Positions 8,751 to 16,425 of a stretch of DNA of 64,000 bases are shown here, piece by piece. The DNA is from CAVTQY01 sp963736975 (GTDB lineage: Bacteria > Pseudomonadota > Alphaproteobacteria > Acetobacterales > Acetobacteraceae). The stretch's first letter is position 1, and each line of letters begins with the position of its first letter. The position numbers and the translations under genes are program-made. Location of the stretch: assembly GCA_963736975.1 (NCBI GenBank), contig CAVTQY010000001.1:2170001-2234000 (forward strand), given 5' to 3'. Under the pieces are notes generated by a model. That model saw only the letters and a list, made by a program, of their open reading frames with translations. It had not been told where the DNA came from and made no database searches.

Positions 8751-9182
8751 TTACCACCTAGCGCGCATCGCGAACTCGTCGTCGGACACGATCACCTTGC
8801 CGATCGGCCACAGCGCCAGTCCGGCCAACTTCAGATGCGCCCAGGCGAACGGGATGCCGATGATGGTGACCGCAAGCACGACCGCCGCCACCAGATGCCC
8901 GAGCGCCAGCCACCATCCGGCCAGCACCAGCCAGACGACGTTGCCTATGAAACCAAGCGGGCCGGTGCCGATATCCTCGTAGCCGGTCACCCAGTCGCGC
9001 GGGACCGCCCTATGCCCGAACGGCAGTAGCGTATAGACCGCGATGTTGAAGGCGGCACGTGCCCAGGGGATGCCGACGATGGTCACCACCATGATCAACC
9101 CGGCAATCAGCCATGCCAGCGCCATCCATACGCCGCCGGTGATGATCCACAGCAGGTTCAGCAGCACTCGCAACAGGGACAT
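8751..9182 (-). CDS. yccF: YccF domain-containing membrane protein
   Basis: The 143-residue protein shows two copies of the YccF (DUF307) pattern: two long hydrophobic segments at about residues 5-40 and 80-120, each followed by GIPWARAAFNIA or GIPFAWAHLKLA, and then LLPFG or LWPIG. The start ATG (9180-9182) is 1 nt from the pspC stop, so translation is probably coupled. The family is a small inner-membrane protein of unknown function. Its place behind pspABC suggests membership of the phage-shock regulon in this genome. Confidence 0.88.
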   Translation of the reverse strand: MSLLRVLLNLLWIITGGVWMALAWLIAGLIMVVTIVGIPWARAAFNIAVYTLLPFGHRAVPRDWVTGYEDIGTGPLGFIGNVVWLVLAGWWLALGHLVAAVVLAVTIIGIPFAWAHLKLAGLALWPIGKVIVSDDEFAMRARW

Positions 9183-9183
9183 C

Positions 9184-9612
9184 TTACCCGCCTATGTCGC
9201 GGAAGCCGCGACGCAGTTCGAACTCATCGGATGTGACCAGGGCCTCGGCCCGCGCCAGCCGCCGCTCGAGCGAGCGAAACCGCTCGCGCACGCCATGCAG
9301 GACGCCGCCTGGATCGCCGCGCATGTCCCGCCAGAACATCTCCTCGGCGGCTGATGCATAGAGCCGCGGCGGTCGCGGGCGCAGAATCAGCGCGAAGGCG
9401 ACATAGGCCACCAGGGCGGGGATCATGAAGAAGACCAAGCAGAGCAAGGCCGCCAGCCGGATCACCAGCGGCTCCGTCCCGAGATAGTCCGCGATGCCGG
9501 CACAAACCCCGGCGATCCAGGCGCGCTCGGTATCCCGATAAATGCGGTTGCGGTCCCATGCTGCCGAAGCGGGACCCCAGCGGGAATCACTCCATCTGCG
9601 CCAACCGCTCAC
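9184..9612 (-). CDS. pspC: Phage shock protein C (PspC domain)
   Basis: PspC is an inner-membrane sensor/effector of envelope stress. The 142-residue protein has the PspC domain NRIYRDTERAWIAGVCAGIA (residues 22-41) with DYLGTEPLVIRL, followed by a transmembrane segment (about 55-78). A basic cytoplasmic C-terminal helix (RERFRSLERRLARAEAL) follows. It overlaps the end of pspB by 4 nt (ATGA), so the two are coupled. An N-terminal Trp-rich extension (WRRWSDSRWGP) precedes the domain. Confidence 0.92.
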   Translation of the reverse strand: MSGWRRWSDSRWGPASAAWDRNRIYRDTERAWIAGVCAGIADYLGTEPLVIRLAALLCLVFFMIPALVAYVAFALILRPRPPRLYASAAEEMFWRDMRGDPGGVLHGVRERFRSLERRLARAEALVTSDEFELRRGFRDIGG

Positions 9613-9860
9613 GGCCGCGCCTCCGTCCAGGCTGAGCTCCTGGCCCGCCAGCCCGGCGCCTCCGAATCCAGGATGCGTTCCAGGCTGTCCATCCGCTCCT
9701 CCATCCGCTGAGCCGTGTCATAGAGCTCGGCCAGGATCCGCTCCTGGTCGCGCGAGAGGATGCGTGCGGTGCGCCACCGCGTGGCGTAGTGCGCGACAAT
9801 CCAGATCGGCGCGACGACCACCAGCAGCAGGACGGCGAGCAGGCTGCCCAGCACGTGCAT
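9609..9860 (-). CDS. pspB: Phage shock protein B
   Basis: The 83-residue protein has an N-terminal transmembrane helix (LLAVLLLVVVAPIWIVAHYA, residues 7-26) and a cytoplasmic helix (LAELYDTAQRMEERMDSLERIL) with the E/R heptad pattern of PspB. PspB works with PspC to control PspF-PspA during inner-membrane stress. It lies 1 nt from the pspA stop and overlaps pspC, giving the order pspA-pspB-pspC under one sigma-54 promoter. Confidence 0.9.
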   Translation of the reverse strand: MHVLGSLLAVLLLVVVAPIWIVAHYATRWRTARILSRDQERILAELYDTAQRMEERMDSLERILDSEAPGWRARSSAWTEARP

Positions 9861-9861
9861 T

Positions 9862-10560
9862 TCAGGACCTCGCCGGCTGCGGCGCGGCGTTCGGCGGAAT
9901 GCGGTTGCCGAGCCGCGCCTTCAGCTTCTCCAGCGCCTCCTGCACCGAGGAATCGGCTTCCATCTGGGCGAACTCCTCATGCAGCCCGGGCTGCCGCCCG
10001 AGATCGAAAGCTTCCACCTTTCCTTCCGCCTCGTCCAACGTCCGCTCCACTTGTTCGAATCGGGCGAAGGCATCGGCGATTCGCTCGTCGTACAGCTTCG
10101 ATTTCAGCTTCAAACGGGCCCCCGCGGTCTTGTGCCGAGCAATCAGCGACTGCTGCCGGGCCCTGGCATCGTTCAGCTTGGCCTGCAGCTTCGCGATGTC
10201 CTCGTTCTGCCGGGTCAGCGCCTCAACCAGTTGGGTAAGCTGCGTCTGCAAATCGTTCAGCGTCTGCGCGACCCTGGCCTTGGCGTGCAGCGCCCCTTTT
10301 GCGAGGTCATCGCGCCCACGTGTCACCGCGAGTTCCGCCTTGCGCTCCCACTCCTCCTCTTCGCGCTTCAGCGTGGCCACCCGCCGCTCGAGCTCCTTTC
10401 GCTCGGCGATGCTGCGCACAGCGCCCGAGCGCACCTCAACGAGCGTATCCTCCATCTCCTGGATGATCAGACGGATGATCTTCTCCGGATCCTCAGCGCG
10501 GGCGAGGATCGCATTGATGTTGGAGTTCACGATATCCGACAGGCGGGAGAAAATGCCCAT
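9862..10560 (-). CDS. pspA: Phage shock protein A (PspA/IM30, ESCRT-III-like)
   Basis: PspA binds stressed inner membrane and inhibits PspF. The product begins MGIFSRLSDIVNSNINAIL, the amphipathic helix typical of the family, and continues as a long coiled coil (EDPEKIIRLIIQEMEDTLVEVRS, then ERKELERRVATLKREEEEWE). The ATG at 10558-10560 is chosen over an upstream one because it is the family start and carries a GAGG SD. The length (232) is normal. The GG-N10-GC promoter sits about 35 nt upstream. Confidence 0.95.
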   Translation of the reverse strand: MGIFSRLSDIVNSNINAILARAEDPEKIIRLIIQEMEDTLVEVRSGAVRSIAERKELERRVATLKREEEEWERKAELAVTRGRDDLAKGALHAKARVAQTLNDLQTQLTQLVEALTRQNEDIAKLQAKLNDARARQQSLIARHKTAGARLKLKSKLYDERIADAFARFEQVERTLDEAEGKVEAFDLGRQPGLHEEFAQMEADSSVQEALEKLKARLGNRIPPNAAPQPARS

Positions 10561-10593
10561 TCTATGCCTCGTGCTGGTTTCCCGTCCCCACAA

Positions 10594-10610
10594 CGCATCA
10601 AGCGTGCCAA
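10594..10610 (-). promoter_or_regulatory. Sigma-54 (RpoN) promoter of the psp operon
   Basis: Read on the minus strand, TTGGCACGCTTGATGCG has GG and GC exactly 10 nt apart, and its left half matches the TGGCACG of the -24 consensus; the -12 half is ATGC rather than TTGC. The predicted start would be near 10583, leaving a leader of about 23 nt to the pspA ATG. The divergent gene is pspF, the sigma-54 activator of this operon, so the site fits its context. Confidence 0.85.
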
Positions 10611-10690
10611 TCGGTATGGCGTTCTTTTCCTATACCCCGCCCACCGTTTAGTAGCATTTTCCGCCGATCGGTCGTAAATTTCGCCACATT

Positions 10691-11758
10691 ATGGCGCAGC
10701 CCATGACTCCTCCGACCCCCCTTGGCCAGAGCCCCAGATTCCTGGAGATGCTCGCCCAGGTCTCGCGCCTGGCGCCGCTCGATCGGCCTATCCTGATCGT
10801 CGGCGAGCGCGGGACCGGCAAGGAGCTCATCGCCACCCGCCTCAATTACCTCTCCACCCGTTGGGACCGGCCCTTCATCAAGCTGAACTGCGCCGCCCTG
10901 CCGGATGCCTTGCTCGATTCCGAGCTGTTTGGTCACGAAGCCGGCGCCTTCACCGGGGCTATCCGTCGCCGCGCCGGGCGTTTCGAGCTCGCCGATGGCG
11001 GGACGCTGTTCCTTGACGAGATCGCCACCGCTTCTCTTGTGGTGCAGGAGAAAATCCTGCGTACCATCGAATACGGCACGTTCGAGCGGGTCGGCGGCAG
11101 CAACACGCTAGACGTGGATGTGCGGGTAATCGCCGCGACCAACGCCGACCTCCCCGCCCTGGCTGCCGCCGGGAAGTTCCGCCCCGACCTGCTCGACCGC
11201 CTCGCCTTCGACGTGGTCGTGCTTCCCGCCTTGCGGGACAGGCTGGACGACATCCCCCGGCTCGCCGAGCACTTCGCCACCCGCATGACGACAGAGCTGA
11301 AACGCGAATACTTCGCCGGCTTCGCCCAACCCGCCTTGGAGGTGCTCCTCGCCCACTCCTGGCCCGGCAACGTCCGCGAGCTGCGCAACGTCGTCGAGCG
11401 CAGCGTCTGCCGCGCCCAACCTACCCACCCCTTAACCCACGTAATCCTCAACCCCTGGGAAACCCCCTCCCCCCTCCCCTTGCGGGAGGGGGTCAGGGGA
11501 AGGGGGCGCGACACCGAAGAGCGAGGCCAGGGAGTGCGGGAGGGGATTAGGGGGAGGGGTTTCCCCACCCCAGAAACCCCAACCCCGACCAACTTCCGCA
11601 CCGCCGTCCACGCCTTCGAATCCGACCTCCTCCGCCAAGCCCTCCACAACTCCCGCTACAACCAGAAACGCGCCGCCCAGGCGCTCGCGCTGACCTACGA
11701 CCAGTTCCGTCATCTGCTACGCACGCACGACCTGCAGCATGCTGGCAGTTCCGTGTAG
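10691..11758 (+). CDS. pspF: PspF-type sigma-54 enhancer-binding protein with in-frame repeat insertion
   Basis: An activator of the psp promoter. The AAA+ domain carries Walker A GERGTGKE (38-45), the sigma-54 contact loop GAFTGA (85-90), Walker B GTLFLDE (104-110) and WPGNVRELRNVVERS (224-238). There is no receiver or GAF domain, as in PspF. A Fis-like helix-turn-helix follows at 322-347 (YNQKRAAQALALTYDQFRHL). Between them, residues about 254-297 are low-complexity (PSPLPLREGVRGRG, then REGIRGRG) and are encoded by a palindromic C/G-rich repeat, an unusual linker. Start: ATG 10691 or the in-frame ATG 12 nt later; neither has a strong SD. Confidence 0.92.
   Translation: MAQPMTPPTPLGQSPRFLEMLAQVSRLAPLDRPILIVGERGTGKELIATRLNYLSTRWDRPFIKLNCAALPDALLDSELFGHEAGAFTGAIRRRAGRFELADGGTLFLDEIATASLVVQEKILRTIEYGTFERVGGSNTLDVDVRVIAATNADLPALAAAGKFRPDLLDRLAFDVVVLPALRDRLDDIPRLAEHFATRMTTELKREYFAGFAQPALEVLLAHSWPGNVRELRNVVERSVCRAQPTHPLTHVILNPWETPSPLPLREGVRGRGRDTEERGQGVREGIRGRGFPTPETPTPTNFRTAVHAFESDLLRQALHNSRYNQKRAAQALALTYDQFRHLLRTHDLQHAGSSV
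11454..11566. repeat. C/G-rich palindromic repeat (family B) inside pspF
   Basis: Outer arms GGGAAACCCCCTCCCCC (from 11458) and GGGGGAGGGGTTTCC (to 11564) are near-perfect inverted copies, with nested GGGAGGGGG pieces between. The element keeps the pspF frame open and encodes its linker. A related sequence lies at 30091-30138. Confidence 0.75.
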
Positions 11759-11799
11759 AATCGGCCGGGCAACATCTTGCGAGATCGGAGACGCAGCCG

Positions 11800-13746
11800 A
11801 TGGACCTCACGCGCTTCCTGCCGTCGGGCAAAACCTGGCGCTCGCTGTTCCAGCGTCACGCGAAACGCGTGGTGCGCGGCGGCATGGGCCTGCCGCCGGA
11901 TAAGCACAAACCGTCCAAGGAACAGGTGGGCGCGCATTTCGGCTACTGGTTCCTGGCAATCATTATCATCCTGCTGTTCCAGAGCTGGTGGATCGCGCAC
12001 CAATCGGTCGAGGTCATCCCCTACAGCCAGTTCCTCCAGCTCGTGCAGCAGCACAAGGTCGAGTCGGTCGAGGTGAACGGTCAACGCGTCACCGGCAAAC
12101 TGAAACAAGCACTGACCGACGGGCGGACACTGTTCTCCACCACCGCGGTTGCGCCGGACCTGTCCGACCTGCTGCAGAAGAACGGCGTGACCTTCACCGG
12201 TATCGCGACCGGTTTCTGGGACAACCTGCTCGGCTGGCTGTTGCCGACAGTGGGCTTTTTCGTCCTATGGGCTTTCTTCTGGCGCCGCGCGGTAGGCAAT
12301 ATGGGATTGGGGGGCGGACTGATGGCGATCGGCCGCTCACGCGCAAAGGTCTATGTCGAGACCGACACCAAGACCACCTTCACCGACGTTGCCGGCAATG
12401 ACGAAGCCAAGGAAGAACTGAAAGAAATCGTCGCGTTCCTGAAGGACCCGCAGGGCTACGGCCGGCTCGGCGCCCATGTGCCTAAGGGCATCCTGCTCGT
12501 CGGACCCCCAGGTACGGGCAAGACCCTCCTCGCCCGCGCCGTGGCCGGCGAAGCGAGCGTGCCGTTCTTCTCCATTTCCGGCTCCGAGTTCGTCGAGATG
12601 TTCGTGGGCGTCGGCGCCGCGCGGGCACGCGATCTGTTCACCCAGGCACGTGCCCAGGCGCCGGCCATCATCTTTATCGACGAGCTGGACGCGCTCGGCC
12701 GTGCGCGCGGCGCCTTCGCGATGGGCGGCGGCCATGACGAGAAGGAGCAGACGCTGAACCAGCTCCTGGTCGAACTGGACGGCTTCGACCCGCGCGTCGG
12801 CGTGGTGCTGCTGGCGGCCACCAACCGCCCGGAAATCCTCGATCCTGCGCTGCTGCGGGCGGGCCGGTTCGACCGCCAGGTGCTGGTGGACCGGCCGGAC
12901 AAAGTGGCACGCGAGGCGATTATCTCTTTGCATATGAAACGTATAAGGACCGCACCCGACGTGAACGTCCGGCAGATTGCCGAGCTGACGCCCGGCATGA
13001 CCGGAGCCGATCTCGCCAACGTGGTGAACGAAGCGGCGTTACTCGCAACCCGCCGTAGTGCCGACGCGGTGACCATGGCCGACCTGACCGAGGCCGTTGA
13101 GCGCGGCGCCGCCGGACTGTCTCGCAAGTCGCGCGTGCTGTCGCCCGAGGAACGGCGCATCGTCGCCTATCATGAGATGGGCCATGCGCTGGTCGCGCTG
13201 TCGCTGCCCGGCACCGACCCGGTGCACAAGGTTTCTATTATCCCGCGCGGCGTCGGCGCGCTCGGTTATACCATCCAGCGCCCCACCGAGGACCGCTTCC
13301 TCATGAGCCGGGAGGAGCTGGATACGCGCATGGCCGTCCTGCTCGGCGGCCGCGCGGCCGAGAGGGTGGTGTTCGGCCGCGTCTCCACCGGCGCGGCCGA
13401 TGATCTGCAACGTGTCACAGACATGGCGCGGGCGATGGTGACCCGCTACGGGATGGCCGATGAGATCGGGCCGCTCAGCCTGGATCGTGAGCCGCACACT
13501 TTCCTGGGCACGCAGATTCCTGCAGAATCGCAGCAGCGTACCTACAGTGAGGCGACCGCGCAGGCGATCGACCGGCAGGTGCATGACTTCGTGCAGGCAG
13601 CCATGGACCGCGCCGCACGTATCCTGACCGACCGCCGAGCCGTGCTGGAACAGGGAGCGCAGACCTTGCTGCGGCAGGAGACGCTGAACGAACAGGAGCT
13701 CGCCGTGCTCACCCGCAGCCACGCGCCAGTGGCCGCGATCGCGTGA
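11800..13746 (+). CDS. ftsH: ATP-dependent zinc metalloprotease FtsH
   Basis: A membrane AAA+ protease degrading unneeded or misfolded membrane proteins. Features in order: an unusually long cytoplasmic N-terminus (about 47 residues), TM1 at 49-66, periplasmic domain (about 68-138), TM2 at 141-160, Walker A GPPGTGKT (235-242), Walker B IIFIDELDALG (290-300), SRH near NRPEILDPALLRAGRFD, and the zinc site HEMGH (458-462). All catalytic residues are present. The housekeeping alphaproteobacterial FtsH normally starts directly at TM1, so this copy is probably a second paralogue. It is linked to psp genes rather than tilS. Confidence 0.95.
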   Translation: MDLTRFLPSGKTWRSLFQRHAKRVVRGGMGLPPDKHKPSKEQVGAHFGYWFLAIIIILLFQSWWIAHQSVEVIPYSQFLQLVQQHKVESVEVNGQRVTGKLKQALTDGRTLFSTTAVAPDLSDLLQKNGVTFTGIATGFWDNLLGWLLPTVGFFVLWAFFWRRAVGNMGLGGGLMAIGRSRAKVYVETDTKTTFTDVAGNDEAKEELKEIVAFLKDPQGYGRLGAHVPKGILLVGPPGTGKTLLARAVAGEASVPFFSISGSEFVEMFVGVGAARARDLFTQARAQAPAIIFIDELDALGRARGAFAMGGGHDEKEQTLNQLLVELDGFDPRVGVVLLAATNRPEILDPALLRAGRFDRQVLVDRPDKVAREAIISLHMKRIRTAPDVNVRQIAELTPGMTGADLANVVNEAALLATRRSADAVTMADLTEAVERGAAGLSRKSRVLSPEERRIVAYHEMGHALVALSLPGTDPVHKVSIIPRGVGALGYTIQRPTEDRFLMSREELDTRMAVLLGGRAAERVVFGRVSTGAADDLQRVTDMARAMVTRYGMADEIGPLSLDREPHTFLGTQIPAESQQRTYSEATAQAIDRQVHDFVQAAMDRAARILTDRRAVLEQGAQTLLRQETLNEQELAVLTRSHAPVAAIA

Positions 13747-13758
13747 GCACGGCACAAG

Positions 13759-14817
13759 TTGGCAGCCCAGCCCGGTGGCCGGCTTTCGCTCGATCGGACC
13801 TACCGCGCTTTGGCTTCGCCCGCGCGCAACTTGGTGGCGGGCGCCGCCTTCGTGCTGATCGTGATGGCGCTCGGGATCGGCGCCTATGTCAGCACCGGCT
13901 GGAGCTGGGGGGACGCGATTTACATGGTCGTGCTGACGGTCTTCACCGTCGGCTACGACGAGGTGCGGCCGATCAACACGCCCGAGCTGCGGGCCATCAC
14001 CATCGGGGTGATATGGTTCGGCTGCACGGGAATGATCTTCCTGACCGGTTCGCTGATTCAGTTCATCACCGCCACGCAGTTCTCGGACATATTAGGTGTC
14101 AGACGCATGCAAAGCCGGATCGAAGGCCTGCGTGACCACGTTATTGTCTGCGGTTTCGGACGCATCGGCAGTCAACTCGCGCGAGACCTGAATGCGGCGC
14201 GTGCCTCCTTCCTCGTGATGGAGAGAAGCGAGGTGCGATGCGGCGAGGCGCAGGCGCTCGGCTATCTTTGCCTGCGTGCGGACGCGACCGAGGAGGACTC
14301 ATTGCGCCGTGCCGGGATTGCGCGCGCCCGCGCGATCGCCACCGTGCTGCCTGACGATGCGGCCAATGTGTTCATCACGCTGAGTGCACGCAGCCTGAAT
14401 CGCAAGCTCATGATCATCGCGCGTGGCGAGGCTCCCTCGACCGAGGGCAAGCTGCATCAGGCGGGTGCCGATCGTGTCGTGCTGCCGGCGCATATCGGGG
14501 CGGAACGGATGGCGGAGATGCTGCTGTTCCCCGACGCCGTGACGCCGCCGGGGGCGCGTGCGATGGAGCAGGAACTGCGTCGTCAGGGTCTGGCCCTCGA
14601 GGTCCTGGTCGCGGAGCCGGGCAGCTCCTGGGTCGGCCTGACGGTGCAGGAAATCGAGCAACGCGCCGAAGCCGCGTTCCTCATTGTGGAACTGGAGCGG
14701 GCGGGCACGCGGACGAGAGAGCGGCCGAACGACGATAGCCGCGTGGAGGCTGGCGATGGGGTCGTTGTCATCGGCCGCAGCGTGCGTGGCGCGTTGCAAG
14801 GCTTTGCCAAGCCATAA
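13759..14817 (+). CDS. Potassium channel family protein with RCK (TrkA-N) domain
   Basis: A two-TM ion-channel protein: TM1 about residues 25-44, pore helix and filter TVGYDE (63-68), TM2 about 82-104. These precede an NAD-binding RCK domain (VIVCGFGRIGSQLARDL, 128-144) and a C-terminal TrkA-C region. It is likely a ligand-gated K+ channel regulating cation flux. The filter has Asp in place of the last Gly of TVGYG, as in several bacterial KefB/Kch-like channels. The assigned start is a TTG without SD, 12 nt after ftsH, so the exact start is uncertain. It may be cotranscribed with ftsH. Confidence 0.88.
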   Translation: MAAQPGGRLSLDRTYRALASPARNLVAGAAFVLIVMALGIGAYVSTGWSWGDAIYMVVLTVFTVGYDEVRPINTPELRAITIGVIWFGCTGMIFLTGSLIQFITATQFSDILGVRRMQSRIEGLRDHVIVCGFGRIGSQLARDLNAARASFLVMERSEVRCGEAQALGYLCLRADATEEDSLRRAGIARARAIATVLPDDAANVFITLSARSLNRKLMIIARGEAPSTEGKLHQAGADRVVLPAHIGAERMAEMLLFPDAVTPPGARAMEQELRRQGLALEVLVAEPGSSWVGLTVQEIEQRAEAAFLIVELERAGTRTRERPNDDSRVEAGDGVVVIGRSVRGALQGFAKP

Positions 14818-14819
14818 TT

Positions 14820-15728
14820 TTACGCCGCTTCGGCGGCCTGCCGCGCCTCGCCGACCAGCCGCGCCGCTTCGGCGCCGTGGATCTTGGCGATATCGTCTTG
14901 GTACTTCAGCAGCACGCCCAACGTGTCATCCACCGCCTGCGGCTTCAGCTCGTTCTGATCCAAATGCCGCAGTGCCGTCGCCCAGTCGATCGTCTCGGCA
15001 ACACCCGGCAGCTTGAACAGATCCTCCCGACGGATACGCTGCACGAATTCCACCACCTGGGCGGACAACCGAGCTGGCACGTCCGGCGCCTTCACGCGCA
15101 GGATCGCCTGTTCGCGCGCCGTATCCGGATAGTCCACCCAGTGATACAGACACCGCCGCCGGATCGCGTCATGCACCTCGCGCGTGCGGTTGGACGTCAG
15201 CACCACGACAGGCAAGGTCTTGGCGCGCACCGTCCCCAGCTCCGGCACGCTGATCTGAAAGTCCGCCAGCAGCTCGAGCAGGAAGGCCTCGAAGGGCTCA
15301 TCGGCGCGATCGAGCTCGTCGATCAGCAGCACGGCCGGCGGCAGGTCGGGGTCGATAGCCGATAGCAGCGGCCGGGCCTGCAAGAACTCCCTTGTGTAAA
15401 TGTCGTGCGCCAGCCGCTCCCGGTCGGTCTCCCCGGCGGCCTCGGCAAGACGGATCGCCATCAACTGGCGGGCGTGGTCCCATTCATAGGCAGAAGCCGC
15501 AAGGTCCATCCCGTCATAGCACTGTAGCCGCACCAGCCGCCGCCCGAGCCCCGCCGCCAGGACCTTAGCGATCTCCGTCTTTCCCGTCCCCGGCTCGCCT
15601 TCCAGAAACAGCGGACGCCGCATCGACAGCGCGAGATGCACCGCCGTCGCCAGCTCGCCATCGGCGATGTAGCCATTTTCGGACAGCAACCGGGCGGTTT
15701 CGGCGACGGAGGCGGGCAGGGATGGCAC
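14820..15728 (-). CDS. MoxR family AAA+ ATPase (CoxD-like)
   Basis: A MoxR-type ATPase chaperone that usually helps mature metalloenzymes such as CO dehydrogenase. Walker A is GEPGTGKT (44-51), Walker B VLLIDELDRAD (133-143) and sensor VVLTSNRTREVHDAI. The GTG start at 15726-15728 is chosen because it overlaps the coxG stop by 1 nt (TAGTG) and gives a family-like N-terminus (PSLPASVAETARLL); an upstream extension would lie wholly inside coxG. Usual partners coxE and the CODH subunits are not adjacent: the next gene is a convergent channel gene. Confidence 0.88.
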   Translation of the reverse strand: MPSLPASVAETARLLSENGYIADGELATAVHLALSMRRPLFLEGEPGTGKTEIAKVLAAGLGRRLVRLQCYDGMDLAASAYEWDHARQLMAIRLAEAAGETDRERLAHDIYTREFLQARPLLSAIDPDLPPAVLLIDELDRADEPFEAFLLELLADFQISVPELGTVRAKTLPVVVLTSNRTREVHDAIRRRCLYHWVDYPDTAREQAILRVKAPDVPARLSAQVVEFVQRIRREDLFKLPGVAETIDWATALRHLDQNELKPQAVDDTLGVLLKYQDDIAKIHGAEAARLVGEARQAAEAA

Positions 15729-16372
15729 TACAGCAGGGGTCCGATGATGATGAAAAAGATCAATACCCAAATGGCCCCGCCGATCCACGCCACCAGGGGG
15801 AAGCCCATCGGCGCCCGCGGCACCACGGCCCACCAGTTCACAACGTCGCGCGGCGTCGCCGCCGGACTGATCGGCAGCACGGCCTCGCCGGGGGCGGAGG
15901 GAAAGGCGCGTTCGGGACTTGGCCCCATTTTCTGCGTCAGCTCCTGGGTGAACCTATCGAAAAAATTGTCGGCCATGGACTTGGCCGTGGAATCGATCAG
16001 CCGCGCCCCTAGCTGCGCGATCTTGCCGCCCACCTGCGCCTGCACCTCGTAGTGCAGAAGCGTGGTCACCGCGTCTTCGTCGGCGAGCCGCACCTTCGCG
16101 CCGCCCTTGGCGAAGCCCGCCACCCCGCCCTGGCCTTCGCCGCTGATCGTGTAGCCATTCGGTTCGTCGATGTCGGAGAGATGCACCTTGCCGTTGAACC
16201 GGGTGGCAATGGGCCCGATCCGCACCGCGGCCACGGCCTGCATGTCGGTCGGCGACGTAGCTTCGAGCTTCTCGCAACCGGGGATGCAGGTTTTCAGAAC
16301 TTCGGGATCATTCAGGCTGTCCCACACCATTTTGCGCGGCGCCGGGATGCGCCGCTCGCCGGTCATATCCAT
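15728..16372 (-). CDS. coxG: CoxG family SRPBCC protein (carbon monoxide dehydrogenase subunit G)
   Basis: The 214-residue protein begins MDMTGERRIPAPRKMVWDSL and continues NDPEVLKTCIPGCEKLE, the hallmark of CoxG. The SRPBCC fold fills residues 1-150, followed by a Pro-rich linker and a C-terminal membrane anchor (AWIGGAIWVLIFFIIIGPL). CoxG helps anchor CO dehydrogenase to the membrane in carboxydotrophs. Here it stands only with a MoxR ATPase, so the client enzyme is unknown. The start at 16370-16372 is fixed by family alignment; an upstream in-frame ATG adds 11 atypical residues. Confidence 0.92.
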   Translation of the reverse strand: MDMTGERRIPAPRKMVWDSLNDPEVLKTCIPGCEKLEATSPTDMQAVAAVRIGPIATRFNGKVHLSDIDEPNGYTISGEGQGGVAGFAKGGAKVRLADEDAVTTLLHYEVQAQVGGKIAQLGARLIDSTAKSMADNFFDRFTQELTQKMGPSPERAFPSAPGEAVLPISPAATPRDVVNWWAVVPRAPMGFPLVAWIGGAIWVLIFFIIIGPLL

Positions 16373-16425
16373 TGGTTCAGGGTCCCCGTTGCGCGCGGCG
16401 GACATTTACTTGCAGGGTCAGAAGC

